Source: Paraburkholderia sp. BL23I1N1 (GTDB lineage Bacteria > Pseudomonadota > Gammaproteobacteria > Burkholderiales > Burkholderiaceae). From it: DNA of 64,000 bases. The stretch's first letter is position 1. The number at the start of each line of letters is the position of its first letter. The stretch is from contig NZ_RAPV01000001.1 in assembly GCF_003610295.1 (NCBI RefSeq), positions 5,022,001-5,086,000 of the forward strand, in the 5' to 3' direction. Shown here piece after piece: positions 28,241-37,229 of this stretch. Both the position numbers and the translations under genes were made by a program. The notes under the pieces are model-generated. The model did not search any database, was not told where the DNA came from, and saw nothing but the letters and a program-made list of their open reading frames with translations.

Positions 28241-29350
28241 GACGTCGCGATCGTGGATTGCCCCGCATTCCAGGCATGTCCATGCACGGACTTTCAGCGA
28301 CATTCTGGCGATGGTATGCCCGCAGTCACTGCATCGCCTGCTGGATGGATACCAGCGGTCGATACCTATCAGCGTGCGCCCATACCACTGCGCCTTGTAC
28401 TCCAGTTGCCGCCTGAACTCGGACCAGCCCGCATCGCTGATCGACTTGGACAGGCGACGATTCTTCTGCATGTTCCGAACGGACAGGTTTTCGACGGCGA
28501 TCACCTGGTTCTCGTTGATCAACCGGGTCGAAAGTTTGTGCAGGAAGTCCCTGCAGCAGTCTGCCGTCCTGGCATGCATGCGTGCGACCTTGAGCCTTGC
28601 CTTCCTGCGATTGGCAGAGCTCTTCTGCTTCTTCGCGAGACGCCGCGACAACCTTGCGAGCTTCGCCTCGTTCCTGCGGAACACATTCGGCGCGGCAATC
28701 TTCTCGCCGTTCGAAAAAATGGCGAAATGGGTCAGCCCCAGGTCGATGCCGATCTTTCCCGCGGCGACCGGGCGCGCGCTCACCACATCGTCGCAGAGCA
28801 TCGAGACGTGGTATCGGGCCGCCGTATCCTTCGACACGGTGACTGTCGTTACCTTCGCGCCTTTGGGGATCGCGCGTGACCAGCGGATCGCGAGCGGCCC
28901 AGCCATCTTCGCCAGCCTGAGCACCGCGCCGTCCCACCTGAAAGCACTCGCGGTGTATTCGGCCGATTGCGAGCCATCCTTGCGCCTGAAACTCGGGTAC
29001 TTCGCCCGCCCGGCGAAAAAGTTGACGAACGCAGTTTGCAGATGCCGAAGCGCCTGCTGGACGGGAACCGAACTTACTTCGTTCAGCCAGGCGTGCTCTT
29101 CGGTCTTTTTAAGCGCCGTCAACGCAGCGGAGGTCTCGTGATAACCCATGCGTTTCCGCCGCTCAGTCCACGCCTCTGTGCGTTGCCGGAGCATGTGGTT
29201 ATAGGCGAAGCGGGCGCATCCAAATGTCCGCGCAAGAATCACTTCCTGCGCGGGCGTTGGGTAGAACCGGAATCGGTATGCACGCTTAATTTCCATTTTT
29301 CAGACCATACCATTGATATGTTTGAGGCTGTCAAGCGGAGAACGGAACCA
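28100..29350 (-). mobile_element. Solitary IS200/IS605 (IS1341-group) tnpB element
   Basis: The element has a tnpB gene but no tnpA Y1 transposase, so it cannot move alone. The right end has a hairpin at 28108-28130 with a TTCAGG loop. A second hairpin, CGGCCTGAAGGCCG at 29377-29390, also has a TTCAGG-type loop and may be the left end, which would put the left boundary near 29,400. The boundaries given are approximate. The element sits between cioB and the bestrophin gene, whose ribosome binding site begins just beyond it. Confidence 0.6.
28163..29296 (-). CDS. tnpB: RNA-guided nuclease TnpB (OrfB)
   Basis: A 377-residue TnpB with the full RuvC-like active site: Asp in IGIDLGLTHFA, Glu in IAVENLSVRN and Asp in HDRDVNAARN. 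The zinc finger CSDCGH and CLECGA lies before the last catalytic residue. The N-terminal KRAYRFRFYPTPAQE is the family hallmark. All catalytic residues are intact, so it could be an active omegaRNA-guided DNA endonuclease, ancestor-like to Cas12. No tnpA is next to it. It is on the strand opposite to the surrounding genes. Confidence 0.92.
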   Translation of the reverse strand: MEIKRAYRFRFYPTPAQEVILARTFGCARFAYNHMLRQRTEAWTERRKRMGYHETSAALTALKKTEEHAWLNEVSSVPVQQALRHLQTAFVNFFAGRAKYPSFRRKDGSQSAEYTASAFRWDGAVLRLAKMAGPLAIRWSRAIPKGAKVTTVTVSKDTAARYHVSMLCDDVVSARPVAAGKIGIDLGLTHFAIFSNGEKIAAPNVFRRNEAKLARLSRRLAKKQKSSANRRKARLKVARMHARTADCCRDFLHKLSTRLINENQVIAVENLSVRNMQKNRRLSKSISDAGWSEFRRQLEYKAQWYGRTLIGIDRWYPSSRRCSDCGHTIARMSLKVRAWTCLECGAIHDRDVNAARNVLAAGLAVSAHGESVSPMSL

Positions 29351-29409
29351 ACGTCAAAACCGTCTTCTTACCTCTCCGGCCTGAAGGCCGAGGTTTCTCG
29401 GAGACACTG

Positions 29410-30321
29410 ATGATAGTAAGACCAGGGGAAAACTGGTTCCGGCTGCTGTTTATCTGGAACGGTTCCGTATTGCAGTCAATCATTCCGCAGCTGGTTTTCA
29501 TGGCGATTGTCAGCAGTGTTGCTGTCCTGACGCAAGGGCGCATTTTCGGCGAGAAGATCCCACTGAACACCGCGCCGTTCACATTGTTCGGCCTCGCGCT
29601 CGCGATCTTCCTTGCGTTCCGCAATAACGCAAGTTACGAGCGGTTCAATGAGGCGCGCCATCTCTGGGGCAGCATCCTGATCTCGGCGCGCGCACTGACG
29701 TCGCAGATGCTGTGTTACGCGCCACGGGGCGATCACAACGTTCAAATGGCTCATACCCTGATTGCGACCGTGTGTGCGCTGAAGCACCAGTTGCGCGGGA
29801 CCGACCCGACGCCTGATCTTCTGCGCTTTCTCGGACGTACGCAAGCCGAGGCATTGCAGCACACCTGCTACAAACCAACGGCGTTGCTCAATGACGTTCG
29901 TCGTGACTTCGCCGATCTGCACGTTCGGGGCTTGATGTCGGATACGAAGCTCTGGATGGTCGACGCGCAGATCAACGAGTTGGGAAGGACTGTAGGCGGA
30001 TGTGAGCGGATCGCATCCACGCCCATTCCGTTTGCCTACAGTGTGTTGCTGCACCGCACCGTCTATGCCTATTGCGTGTTGCTGCCGTTCGGTCTTGTCG
30101 ATTCAACGGAATTCTTTACGCCGCTTCTTTGTGTTTTCATTTCTTATACGCTGATTGCGCTCGAAGCGATTGCCAGCGAAGTCGCCGAGCCGTTCAGCCT
30201 CGCGCCGAATGCGCTGGCGCTTGACGCCATGACCCGCAACATTGAACGATCGATTCTCGAACTGTGTGGCTGTGAACTTCCCGGCGAGGTCGTACCGGTG
30301 CGCTCGTACCAGCTGACCTAG
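29410..30321 (+). CDS. Bestrophin-family anion channel protein (UPF0187)
   Basis: A 303-residue membrane protein of the bacterial bestrophin family. The N-terminal MIVRPGENWFRLLFIWNGSV, the IPLNTAPFTLFGLALAIFLAFRNNASYERF segment and WGSILISARALTSQ are the family landmarks. Bacterial bestrophins form pentameric channels; KpBest was reported to be sodium-selective, others conduct anions. The ATG has GGAG six bases upstream, within the sequence next to the tnpB left end, so the element may have altered its promoter. It precedes the moa genes but is separated from them by 250 bases. Confidence 0.85.
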   Translation: MIVRPGENWFRLLFIWNGSVLQSIIPQLVFMAIVSSVAVLTQGRIFGEKIPLNTAPFTLFGLALAIFLAFRNNASYERFNEARHLWGSILISARALTSQMLCYAPRGDHNVQMAHTLIATVCALKHQLRGTDPTPDLLRFLGRTQAEALQHTCYKPTALLNDVRRDFADLHVRGLMSDTKLWMVDAQINELGRTVGGCERIASTPIPFAYSVLLHRTVYAYCVLLPFGLVDSTEFFTPLLCVFISYTLIALEAIASEVAEPFSLAPNALALDAMTRNIERSILELCGCELPGEVVPVRSYQLT

Positions 30322-30570
30322 AGGGCGTTTTTCGACGTATCGGGTCAGTCTGCCCGGCGGTATGCGCGTCTGCCTCGCTGTGACACCCGATATGGCGCGC
30401 AAACTGTACTCCTGGCATTCGACACAGACTGTGCGTCCCCCAAGCAGGGCCGACGCACTATCCTGCCAGAAGGTCATGCAATGGCGGGCCGCTTGTCCGG
30501 CCAGAAAGTTCGACTGCCGTTGCTCCCTTGCTCCGTTTGCCGCCGCACGCTGCCCACCTTCGGATAGATC

Positions 30571-31674
30571 GTGAACATCATCGACCAGCCCACACCCGCC
30601 GATACGGCATCCCGCCATAACGTATCCGCCGGCGGTGTCGCGACCACGCTCGACACGCTCAATCGTCCACTCCGGGATTTACGTCTGTCCGTCATCGATC
30701 AATGCAATTTTCGCTGTACGTACTGCATGCCGCGGGACACCTTCGGCGCAGACTATCGGTTCCTGCCATCTTCGGAGCGCCTGTCGTTCGAACAGATCCT
30801 GAAGCTCGCGAAAGCGTTCGCGCTGCTCGGGGTGGAGAAGATACGCATCACCGGCGGCGAACCGCTCCTGCGGCGCGGGCTCGAATCCCTGATCGAACAA
30901 CTCGCGAAACTGACGACCGAAAGCGGCAAACCGATGGAGCTTGCGCTGACCACAAACGGCTCCTTGCTCGCGGCGAAAGCACGCTCGCTGCGCGACGCGG
31001 GTCTCGGCCGCGTGACAGTCAGCCTTGATGCAGTAGATGACGCTGTGTTTCGCCGGATGAGTGACGTCGACATGCCCGTTTCGCGGATACTGGACGGGAT
31101 CGAGACCGCGCGTGCGGTGGGACTCGCGCCGATCAAGGTCAATAGCGTGATCGAGCGAGGCGTCAACGACAGCCAGATTCTGCCGCTCGTGCGGCTGTTC
31201 AAGGGCACCGGCGTGGCCGTGCGCTTCATCGAGTATATGGACGTTGGCGGCGCGGCCGGATGGTCGAATACGAAGGTGATCACGGCTCGCGAGACGCGCG
31301 ACATCGTCGAATCGGCGTTCCCTCTGGTGCCTGCTGTTGTTCGTGAACGGACGGGCACGGCCGTCAACTATCGCCATGCCGACGGCACAGGCGAAGTCGG
31401 ATTCATCGCGAGCGTATCGCAACCCTTCTGCGGATCGTGTTCGCGCGCCCGCGTATCCGCCGACGGGCAGCTTTATTCGTGCCTTTTCGCCACACAAGGC
31501 ACGGACCTCAGCCCCTGGCTCACTGACACCGCCTCAGTCGAGCAACTGGCAGGGGTTGTCCGCAGCCGCTGGATCCAACGCGATGACCGCTACTCCGAGC
31601 TTCGCTCAACGCCGCGCAGGCCGGGATCGGGAAGAGCCTATCCCACAGTCCGTATGTCGCTGGTCGGCGGTTGA
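30571..31674 (+). CDS. moaA: GTP 3',8-cyclase MoaA
   Basis: A 367-residue radical SAM enzyme that starts molybdopterin synthesis from GTP. The N-terminal cluster motif CNFRCTYCMP binds the SAM [4Fe-4S] cluster, GGEPLLR follows, and the C-terminal cluster FCGSCSRARVSADGQLYSC binds substrate GTP. The C-terminal residues are Gly-Gly, as required for activity. The start is a GTG with a weak ribosome binding site; the N-terminus is about 30 residues longer than in E. coli. It heads moaA-moaE-moaD, separate from any moaB/moaC/moeA genes. Confidence 0.93.
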   Translation: MNIIDQPTPADTASRHNVSAGGVATTLDTLNRPLRDLRLSVIDQCNFRCTYCMPRDTFGADYRFLPSSERLSFEQILKLAKAFALLGVEKIRITGGEPLLRRGLESLIEQLAKLTTESGKPMELALTTNGSLLAAKARSLRDAGLGRVTVSLDAVDDAVFRRMSDVDMPVSRILDGIETARAVGLAPIKVNSVIERGVNDSQILPLVRLFKGTGVAVRFIEYMDVGGAAGWSNTKVITARETRDIVESAFPLVPAVVRERTGTAVNYRHADGTGEVGFIASVSQPFCGSCSRARVSADGQLYSCLFATQGTDLSPWLTDTASVEQLAGVVRSRWIQRDDRYSELRSTPRRPGSGRAYPTVRMSLVGG

Positions 31675-31719
31675 TGACTGGCTTGTCCTTGCGAAGCAGA
31701 CACAGACCGGAGTGCTGCC

Positions 31720-32271
31720 ATGACCATACCGTCGTCCAGTGATCCTGCCCGTCCTGAAGTACCGCACGCTGACGAGCGTGCGAGCGATCCGGCGATTCTT
31801 GACGCCAGCATCGCGGCGGGCTTTGAAGTACGTGTCCAGCAGCAGCCGATCGATATCCAGTCGGAGATCATGCCGATCACGCGCAATCCCAACGTGGGGG
31901 CGATCGTGAACTTCCTCGGCGTGGTGCGTCACAGCGGTGATTTCGACGACGTCGTTGCACTCGAGCTTGAGCACTACCCGGGGATGACCGAGCAGTCGTT
32001 CAGCAGCATCGTCGAAGAGGCGATCGCACGATGGCGTCTGGAAGCGGTGAAGATCGTGCATCGGGTTGGCCGTGTGGCGCTCGGCGACGCAGTGGTACTC
32101 GTCGTGGTCGCCGCGCCGCATCGTGGGGCGGCGTTCGACGCGTGCGAATTCCTGATGGACTTCCTGAAGGCCCATGCGCCGCTCTGGAAGAAGGAAATCC
32201 GACGCGACGGCGCGCTTAGATGGGTCGAGGCCAAGGCAGGCGACGAACGGTCGATGCTGCGGTGGGGGTGA
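31720..32271 (+). CDS. moaE: Molybdopterin synthase catalytic subunit MoaE
   Basis: A 183-residue protein. The MoaE core starts around residue 36 with VRVQQQPID, and shows VGAIVNFLGVVR, LELEHYPGM, HRVGRVALGDAVVLVVV and the catalytic LWKKEI region. The first 35 residues are an extra polar extension not needed by the family (about 150 residues usually). It adds sulfur carried on MoaD to precursor Z. It lies 45 bases after moaA. Confidence 0.92.
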   Translation: MTIPSSSDPARPEVPHADERASDPAILDASIAAGFEVRVQQQPIDIQSEIMPITRNPNVGAIVNFLGVVRHSGDFDDVVALELEHYPGMTEQSFSSIVEEAIARWRLEAVKIVHRVGRVALGDAVVLVVVAAPHRGAAFDACEFLMDFLKAHAPLWKKEIRRDGALRWVEAKAGDERSMLRWG

Positions 32272-32313
32272 TGCGCCATTCGCGCACATTGTGCCGGCAA
32301 CAGGAACAGACGA

Positions 32314-32571
32314 ATGAAACTCACCATCAGATATTTCGCTAGCGTTCGTGAACAACTCGGCATTTCGCAGGAGATCGTGCACATTGATGCGCCTGAGTTG
32401 CCCGTTGAAGGTCTGCGGCTCAGGCTCGCATCGAGAGACGAGCGGATGGCCGAGGCACTGCGCGCAGGCCGGCCGCTCCGTACCGCCGTCAACCACGAGA
32501 TGGTCGCCGACACATTTGTCGTGCGCGAGGACAGCGAAATCGCGTTCTTTCCGCCTGTCACGGGGGGCTGA
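32314..32571 (+). CDS. moaD: Molybdopterin synthase sulfur carrier subunit MoaD
   Basis: An 85-residue ubiquitin-like protein starting MKLTIRYFASVREQLG and ending in VTGG. The C-terminal Gly-Gly is the thiocarboxylate carrier. Together with MoaE it forms the heterotetrameric molybdopterin synthase. Pairing moaE before moaD is the reverse of the E. coli order. It ends the molybdenum cofactor operon and is followed by a hairpin. Confidence 0.92.
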   Translation: MKLTIRYFASVREQLGISQEIVHIDAPELPVEGLRLRLASRDERMAEALRAGRPLRTAVNHEMVADTFVVREDSEIAFFPPVTGG

Positions 32572-32595
32572 GGTCTCCCTGAAGCGTCAGATCGA

Positions 32596-32621
32596 GCCGC
32601 ACGGGGGGGCACCCGTGCGGC
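32596..32621. terminator. GC-rich hairpin between moaD and the MocR gene
   Basis: GCCGCACGGG at 32596-32605 pairs perfectly with CCCGTGCGGC at 32612-32621 around a six-base loop. It sits between two convergent genes. No T run follows on either strand, so termination efficiency is uncertain. Confidence 0.5.
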
Positions 32622-32649
32622 ACGCGCTCAGGCAGCGGCCGGCGTGCCG

Positions 32650-34077
32650 CTAACGGGCGCACATCGCGACGAGCTTGCCCACGGTAATCACCGCCTGGTC
32701 GATTTCGCTCGACCAGGGGCTGCTGTAATTGAGGCGGATGAAGTTCCGATAGGTCGTCTCCGAGACCGAAAACATATAGCCTGGTCCGATGGTGATACCC
32801 TGGTCGAGCGCGAGGTTGTAGAGCCGCATGGCGTCGACCTTCGGCGGCAGTTCGATCCACAGCACGTAGCCGCCCGCCGGATTGGACATGCGCGTGCCTT
32901 CAGGAAAGAAACGCGAGACGGTCGCCTTCATCAGATTGGCCTGCTGCGCGTACGCTCTCCGAACCCTTCGCAGATGATGCTCATAACCATCGCGCTCGAG
33001 GAATTCCGCAATCGCCATTTGCGGAATCGACGGCGACGTCAGCGTGTTCAGGAACTTCAGTTTCTCGACCTGATCGCGATAGCGGCCCGGCAGCGCCCAA
33101 CCAATCCGGTAGGCTGCCGTGAGCGTCTTCGAGAAAGAGCCGCAGTGAAGCACGAGCCCCTTTGTGTCGAAGGACTTCAACGTGCTCGGGTGCGTGCTGT
33201 CATAGTGAAGCTCGTTGTAGACACCGTTCTCGATGACGGGAATGTCCCGCTTCGTCAGAAATTCCACGAGTTCACGCTTGCGTTCGTCAGGCATCAGAAA
33301 TCCCAGCGGATTCTGGAAGTTCGGCATGACCATGCAGGCTGTGATGGTCTGCGACTCCACAATCTCGGCAAGCGCCTCGATATCGATACCGTGTTCCGGA
33401 TGCGTCGACACCTCGATCGCTTTCATGCCCATGCGTTCGATCGCGTGGAGCATCGCGTAGAACGTGGGTGACTCGACAGCGATCACGTCGCCCGGCTGCG
33501 CGACCGCCTGAAGGCACAGGTTGATTGCCTCCGTTGCGCCGACCGTGATGATGATCTCGTTCGGATCGACGGCCATGCCGTTCTCGAGGTAGCGGCGCGC
33601 GATCTGGCGCACGAGTGCCGCATTGCCGGGCGGCAGCGCATCCGTCACGCCCCATCGGGTTTTGCCCCGTCCCGCGTCGTACGCGTAGCGGTTGAGCCTG
33701 TCGAACGGAAACAGACCGGGATCGGGATAGGGCGAGCCGAGCGGCACGGCGTCGTCCACACCGATCGAGCGCAAGGTGGAAAGCACCAGACGGCTGACGT
33801 CAACCGGCGACGAAATCGGAATCGGTTTCGATGGCCGGAGTTCGAGCGTCTTCCGTTCGCCCCCGTCGCCGCGGAAGTTGACGAAATAGCCCGACTGGGG
33901 CCTGGCCGTGAGCAAGCCACGGCTTTCAAGCAGCAAATAGGCGCGGATAACGGTCGTCACGCTAAGCCGGTGCTGCTGACTGGTTTGCCGTACGGACGGA
34001 AGGCGTTCGCCGTGACCGTACACGCCTTGCCGGATCAGTTTCTCGATATCGTCTGCAAGCTTCTCATAGAGATTCAT
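32650..34077 (-). CDS. MocR-type regulator (GntR helix-turn-helix fused to PLP aminotransferase fold)
   Basis: A 475-residue MocR/PdxR-family protein. Residues 1-70 are a GntR winged helix, including GERLPSVRQTSQQHRLSVTTVIRAYLLLESRGLL. The rest is a fold-type I aminotransferase domain with VGATEAINLCLQ, SPTFYAML, MPNFQNPLGF and the PLP lysine in GSFSKTLTAAYRIG. Such regulators sense PLP plus an amino acid or amine. It is divergent from the LysR gene across 285 bases, so each may control the other. The regulated pathway is not clear from the neighbourhood. Confidence 0.9.
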   Translation of the reverse strand: MNLYEKLADDIEKLIRQGVYGHGERLPSVRQTSQQHRLSVTTVIRAYLLLESRGLLTARPQSGYFVNFRGDGGERKTLELRPSKPIPISSPVDVSRLVLSTLRSIGVDDAVPLGSPYPDPGLFPFDRLNRYAYDAGRGKTRWGVTDALPPGNAALVRQIARRYLENGMAVDPNEIIITVGATEAINLCLQAVAQPGDVIAVESPTFYAMLHAIERMGMKAIEVSTHPEHGIDIEALAEIVESQTITACMVMPNFQNPLGFLMPDERKRELVEFLTKRDIPVIENGVYNELHYDSTHPSTLKSFDTKGLVLHCGSFSKTLTAAYRIGWALPGRYRDQVEKLKFLNTLTSPSIPQMAIAEFLERDGYEHHLRRVRRAYAQQANLMKATVSRFFPEGTRMSNPAGGYVLWIELPPKVDAMRLYNLALDQGITIGPGYMFSVSETTYRNFIRLNYSSPWSSEIDQAVITVGKLVAMCAR

Positions 34078-34362
34078 CGGACGATTCCCTTAGCGTTTCG
34101 CTGCGGCGAGGTGTACCGGTCTCTCACCGGCTTGCACGCGCCCGTTGCACGCGTTCGGGCGCCGTGCGGCCGCCCTGGTGCCGAAATCGTAGCAGAACTG
34201 TACTGACGCGAGCCGGCCCAATGTGTGCACTCTGCGACCGATGTCCCGGCCTTAATCTGTTCTCCATGGAATGCACATTGACAGGTCGCCACGCCGGGGT
34301 CTTTCAGTGCGCATGGATTGATTCGAATTCTGCGGCATCGGGTTAAAGGGAGGATGGACACT

Positions 34363-35352
34363 ATGAATCTGCTAGAAGCCATGCGGATTTACGTCAGGGT
34401 GGTTGAGCGAGAGAGCATCTCGGGCGCGGCAAGGGACCTCAATATCGGGCAGCCGGCCGTGAGCGAGCGCATCGAGCGGCTTGAGAAGTACCTGGGCTGC
34501 CGGCTGCTGTTCCGTAGCGCACGCGCTTTCAATTGCACGCCGGAAGGCGTCACCTTCTACGAGCGCAGTAAGCGGATTTTGCACGCCGTGGAACAGGCGG
34601 TTTCTGAAGTGTCGAACGACGGGCAGGAACTCAGGGGCACGGTTCGCATCGCGGCACCTCATTGCTTTGGCGAGACGATCGTGCCGGAGGCGTTGACGCT
34701 GGTGCGCGCAACCTATCCGCAACTGGATCTGGAGCTGGTTCTGAACGACAGGATCGTCGACCTGGTGACGGAAGGCGTAGACATTTCGTTTCGTCTTGGG
34801 CAACTGGGCGAGGGCGCGTTCATTGCCCGCCAGCTCGGTCAGGTGGGACGCTTGCTGGTTGCGGCGCCCGGTTATCTGAGCCAGCACGGGCCGATTACTG
34901 AGCCGTCCGATCTGGTGAAACACCCGTTTATCCGGCTTCAAGGCATGTTCGGCACGGACCAGTTGCCGCTCAAGCACATAGCGAAAGTCGTGGAGAGCAC
35001 GCCGATCCGTACTGCAATCAGGACGAGTCATTGGCGGCCCATGTATGAAATGATTCTCTCGGGTGCGGGCATCGGCGTGCTGGAAGAACCGGCGTGCGTC
35101 GATGCGCTCGTGGAGGGCAAGCTGGTCCGCATCCTGCCGGAGTTCGAGGTGCTGCCCTTCGATCTGAACGTGCTGATCCAGGCGCAACGTCCGGTGCCGC
35201 CCCGGGTGCGCATGATGGTGGCGATGTTAAGAAAGTGCACGTCGGAAATCCTGGAAAGAGTGCACGTCGACTGCGGCGAAGCAACAGATCGCTTTGAAGT
35301 CCTTCCCGACGATGAGGTGTCCGCGCTGCTAAAACCGTCACTGCAAGCCTGA
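34363..35352 (+). CDS. LysR-family regulator
   Basis: A 329-residue LysR protein of the CrgA/AaeR-like branch. The helix-turn-helix region ESISGAARDLNIGQPAVSERIERLEKY is followed by LGCRLLFRSAR and the effector domain starting RGTVRIAAPHCFGE. The ATG at 34363 has GGGAGG nine bases upstream; 34354 is too close to it. It is convergent with the encapsulin gene (stop codons 26 bases apart) and divergent from the MocR gene. Targets are unknown. Confidence 0.88.
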   Translation: MNLLEAMRIYVRVVERESISGAARDLNIGQPAVSERIERLEKYLGCRLLFRSARAFNCTPEGVTFYERSKRILHAVEQAVSEVSNDGQELRGTVRIAAPHCFGETIVPEALTLVRATYPQLDLELVLNDRIVDLVTEGVDISFRLGQLGEGAFIARQLGQVGRLLVAAPGYLSQHGPITEPSDLVKHPFIRLQGMFGTDQLPLKHIAKVVESTPIRTAIRTSHWRPMYEMILSGAGIGVLEEPACVDALVEGKLVRILPEFEVLPFDLNVLIQAQRPVPPRVRMMVAMLRKCTSEILERVHVDCGEATDRFEVLPDDEVSALLKPSLQA

Positions 35353-35377
35353 GCTCGCAACGACGGTCGGGGCGCGT

Positions 35378-36181
35378 TTATTCCGCTTGCGTCAACGATA
35401 CCGACGCTTCGCTCGTCAGCATCAGGAAGGTCAGCGTCTCGCGCAGATACAGGCGCACTACCGTATCGGTATGGCTCGCATAACCGATCGACAGCTCTTC
35501 ACCAAGGTGTAGCTCGAAGTCGCCGCCGCGCATGGAGACCACGCTGCCGCCCGCGAGCGCGGGCGCCCAGATGATGTCGCCATTCACGATCCGCTTGATG
35601 TGGTCGATAACCGGATAACCTTGATTGCGTGCCTCGCCGAGTGCCGTGTATGCGTCGGCGCCAAGCAGCACGGAATAGGGCCCGTCAACGCCGGCAAGCC
35701 GCAGCTGTTCGAGCGCGTTGCTGATCGTGTTCGGATAATCGCTGATGTCGGCCGGCAGCGCGAACGGCGGATTCGACGAACCTTCGCGAATGCCGCCGAT
35801 ACCCGCAGCCTTGTATCCATCGAAGATCGTGCGATCTTCGGCATAGGCGAGTTCTTTTGCCGCTTCTTTTGCAGGCTGCCAGTCCGCATCTTTTGCGCCG
35901 CGCAAGACGCTGTCGATCGCCTCGCGCTTCAGCTCGAACGGCACGGTCAATTCGACGAGGCTCTTGACCTCGGACAGCTTTGCCACAACGCCTTGCTGCG
36001 GCGCCGCGATCGCGATCTGGTGCCCGGTGCCCACGCCGGATAGTTCCGTTCCGCCAGGACCTTTGACGTCAACCACACGGCGGCCGGCGACGCTGCGCTT
36101 GAAGGTGCGTGCCACTTCGTCTTCGATCTGCGACCAGGCGGCATGAGAGACGGGGGCAAGCTCGCGATGCAGGTTATTCAT
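35378..36181 (-). CDS. Encapsulin shell protein (linocin M18 family)
   Basis: A 267-residue HK97-fold encapsulin. The N-terminus MNNLHRELAPVSHAAWSQIEDE and the segment TFKRSVAGRRVVDVKGPGG, then LPADISDYPNTISNALEQLR and GPYSVLLGADAYTALGE, are typical of the family that forms small T=1 shells. The ATG lies inside the end of the DyP gene (eight bases of overlap), so translation is coupled to its cargo. The N-terminal arm is where cargo-loading peptides dock. Old names for this family such as bacteriocin or linocin are historical. The shell should sequester the peroxidase in the cytoplasm. Confidence 0.93.
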   Translation of the reverse strand: MNNLHRELAPVSHAAWSQIEDEVARTFKRSVAGRRVVDVKGPGGTELSGVGTGHQIAIAAPQQGVVAKLSEVKSLVELTVPFELKREAIDSVLRGAKDADWQPAKEAAKELAYAEDRTIFDGYKAAGIGGIREGSSNPPFALPADISDYPNTISNALEQLRLAGVDGPYSVLLGADAYTALGEARNQGYPVIDHIKRIVNGDIIWAPALAGGSVVSMRGGDFELHLGEELSIGYASHTDTVVRLYLRETLTFLMLTSEASVSLTQAE

Positions 36182-37229
36182 GTTGAGAGATTCCCTTGAG
36201 AGAGCCAATATTCAGCGAGCCGTCGTGACGCGGCTCGGCGGACGAAGACGATTCAGGCTGTTGGTCGACTGCGGCGGCAGCTTGCGGATCGCGATCCGCG
36301 AGCGCATCGAGCAAGGTGGCCGACGGAACAAAGAAGAGGCCGCCCGTGACGGCGCGGCTGTAGTCGAGTAGCCGGTCGTAATTGCCCGGCGGCCGTCCGA
36401 CGAACATGTTTTCCATCATCAGCTCGATCGGTTCGGGGGAACGGGCATAACCGATGAAGTAGGTGCCGAACTCGCCCATGCCGGGGCGGCCGAAGGGCAT
36501 GTTGTCGCGGAGGATTTTCACTTCCTCGCCGTTCTCGGTGATCGTTGTGAGGGAGCTATGCGAACACGACGGTTTGACCGCTGCGTCGAGTTCGATGTCG
36601 GCCAGTTTCGTGCGACCGATAATGCGCTCCTGAGTCTCGACGGAAAGCGCGTTCCAGCCGGTCATGTCGTGCAGGTACTTCTGCACGATGACATAGCTGC
36701 CGGCCTCGAACTCCGGCTCTTCGTCACCGATGAGGGTGGAATCGATCGCCTTGCGACCGGCCGGATTCTCGGTGCCGTCGACGAAGCCCACCATGCTACG
36801 CAGATCGAAGTTGCGAAAACCGTGTACTTCGTCCACCACCGAGACCGCATCGCCGAGCCGTCTTGTCAGCTGCGTGGCGAGCTCGAAGCAGAGGTCCATC
36901 TGATCCGCGCGGATGTGCAGCAGGATATCGCCCGGCGTGCTCACGGCGCGGCGTTCGCCTGTGCCGAATTCGCGAAACGGGTGCAGGTTCGCCGGGCACG
37001 GGGCGCCGAACAGTGTGTCCCACACGTCGGCGCCGAAGCCGACAACGCACGACAGATTGGCGGACGGGACGCGTTTGCCGACCGAGCGCACCAGGGCGGC
37101 AACGTCCCCGCACCACGCGCGTACCTGGTCAGCGGGGTCCTGGCCGCCCACGAAGGTCGCGACGATGAAAATCGCGCGACGTGTGATGTCATTACAAACG
37201 GCTTGCGGTTCTGGAATGTCTTTGGGCAT
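36174..37229 (-). CDS. DyP-type peroxidase with encapsulin cargo-loading peptide
   Basis: A 351-residue dye-decolourising heme peroxidase. The distal Asp motif GFVDGTENPAG is present, together with the proximal His region KPSCSHSSL and the distal Arg in EVKILRDNMPFG. The C-terminal tail after a Ser/Ala-rich linker reads DGSLNIGSLKG, the known encapsulin-targeting sequence. No Tat or Sec signal is visible, consistent with packaging in a cytoplasmic shell. The start MPKDIPEPQAV at 37229 is chosen from the family N-terminus; the upstream extension to 37370 is unlikely. Encapsulated DyP is linked in other bacteria to oxidative and acid stress tolerance. Confidence 0.93.
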   Translation of the reverse strand: MPKDIPEPQAVCNDITRRAIFIVATFVGGQDPADQVRAWCGDVAALVRSVGKRVPSANLSCVVGFGADVWDTLFGAPCPANLHPFREFGTGERRAVSTPGDILLHIRADQMDLCFELATQLTRRLGDAVSVVDEVHGFRNFDLRSMVGFVDGTENPAGRKAIDSTLIGDEEPEFEAGSYVIVQKYLHDMTGWNALSVETQERIIGRTKLADIELDAAVKPSCSHSSLTTITENGEEVKILRDNMPFGRPGMGEFGTYFIGYARSPEPIELMMENMFVGRPPGNYDRLLDYSRAVTGGLFFVPSATLLDALADRDPQAAAAVDQQPESSSSAEPRHDGSLNIGSLKGISQHE

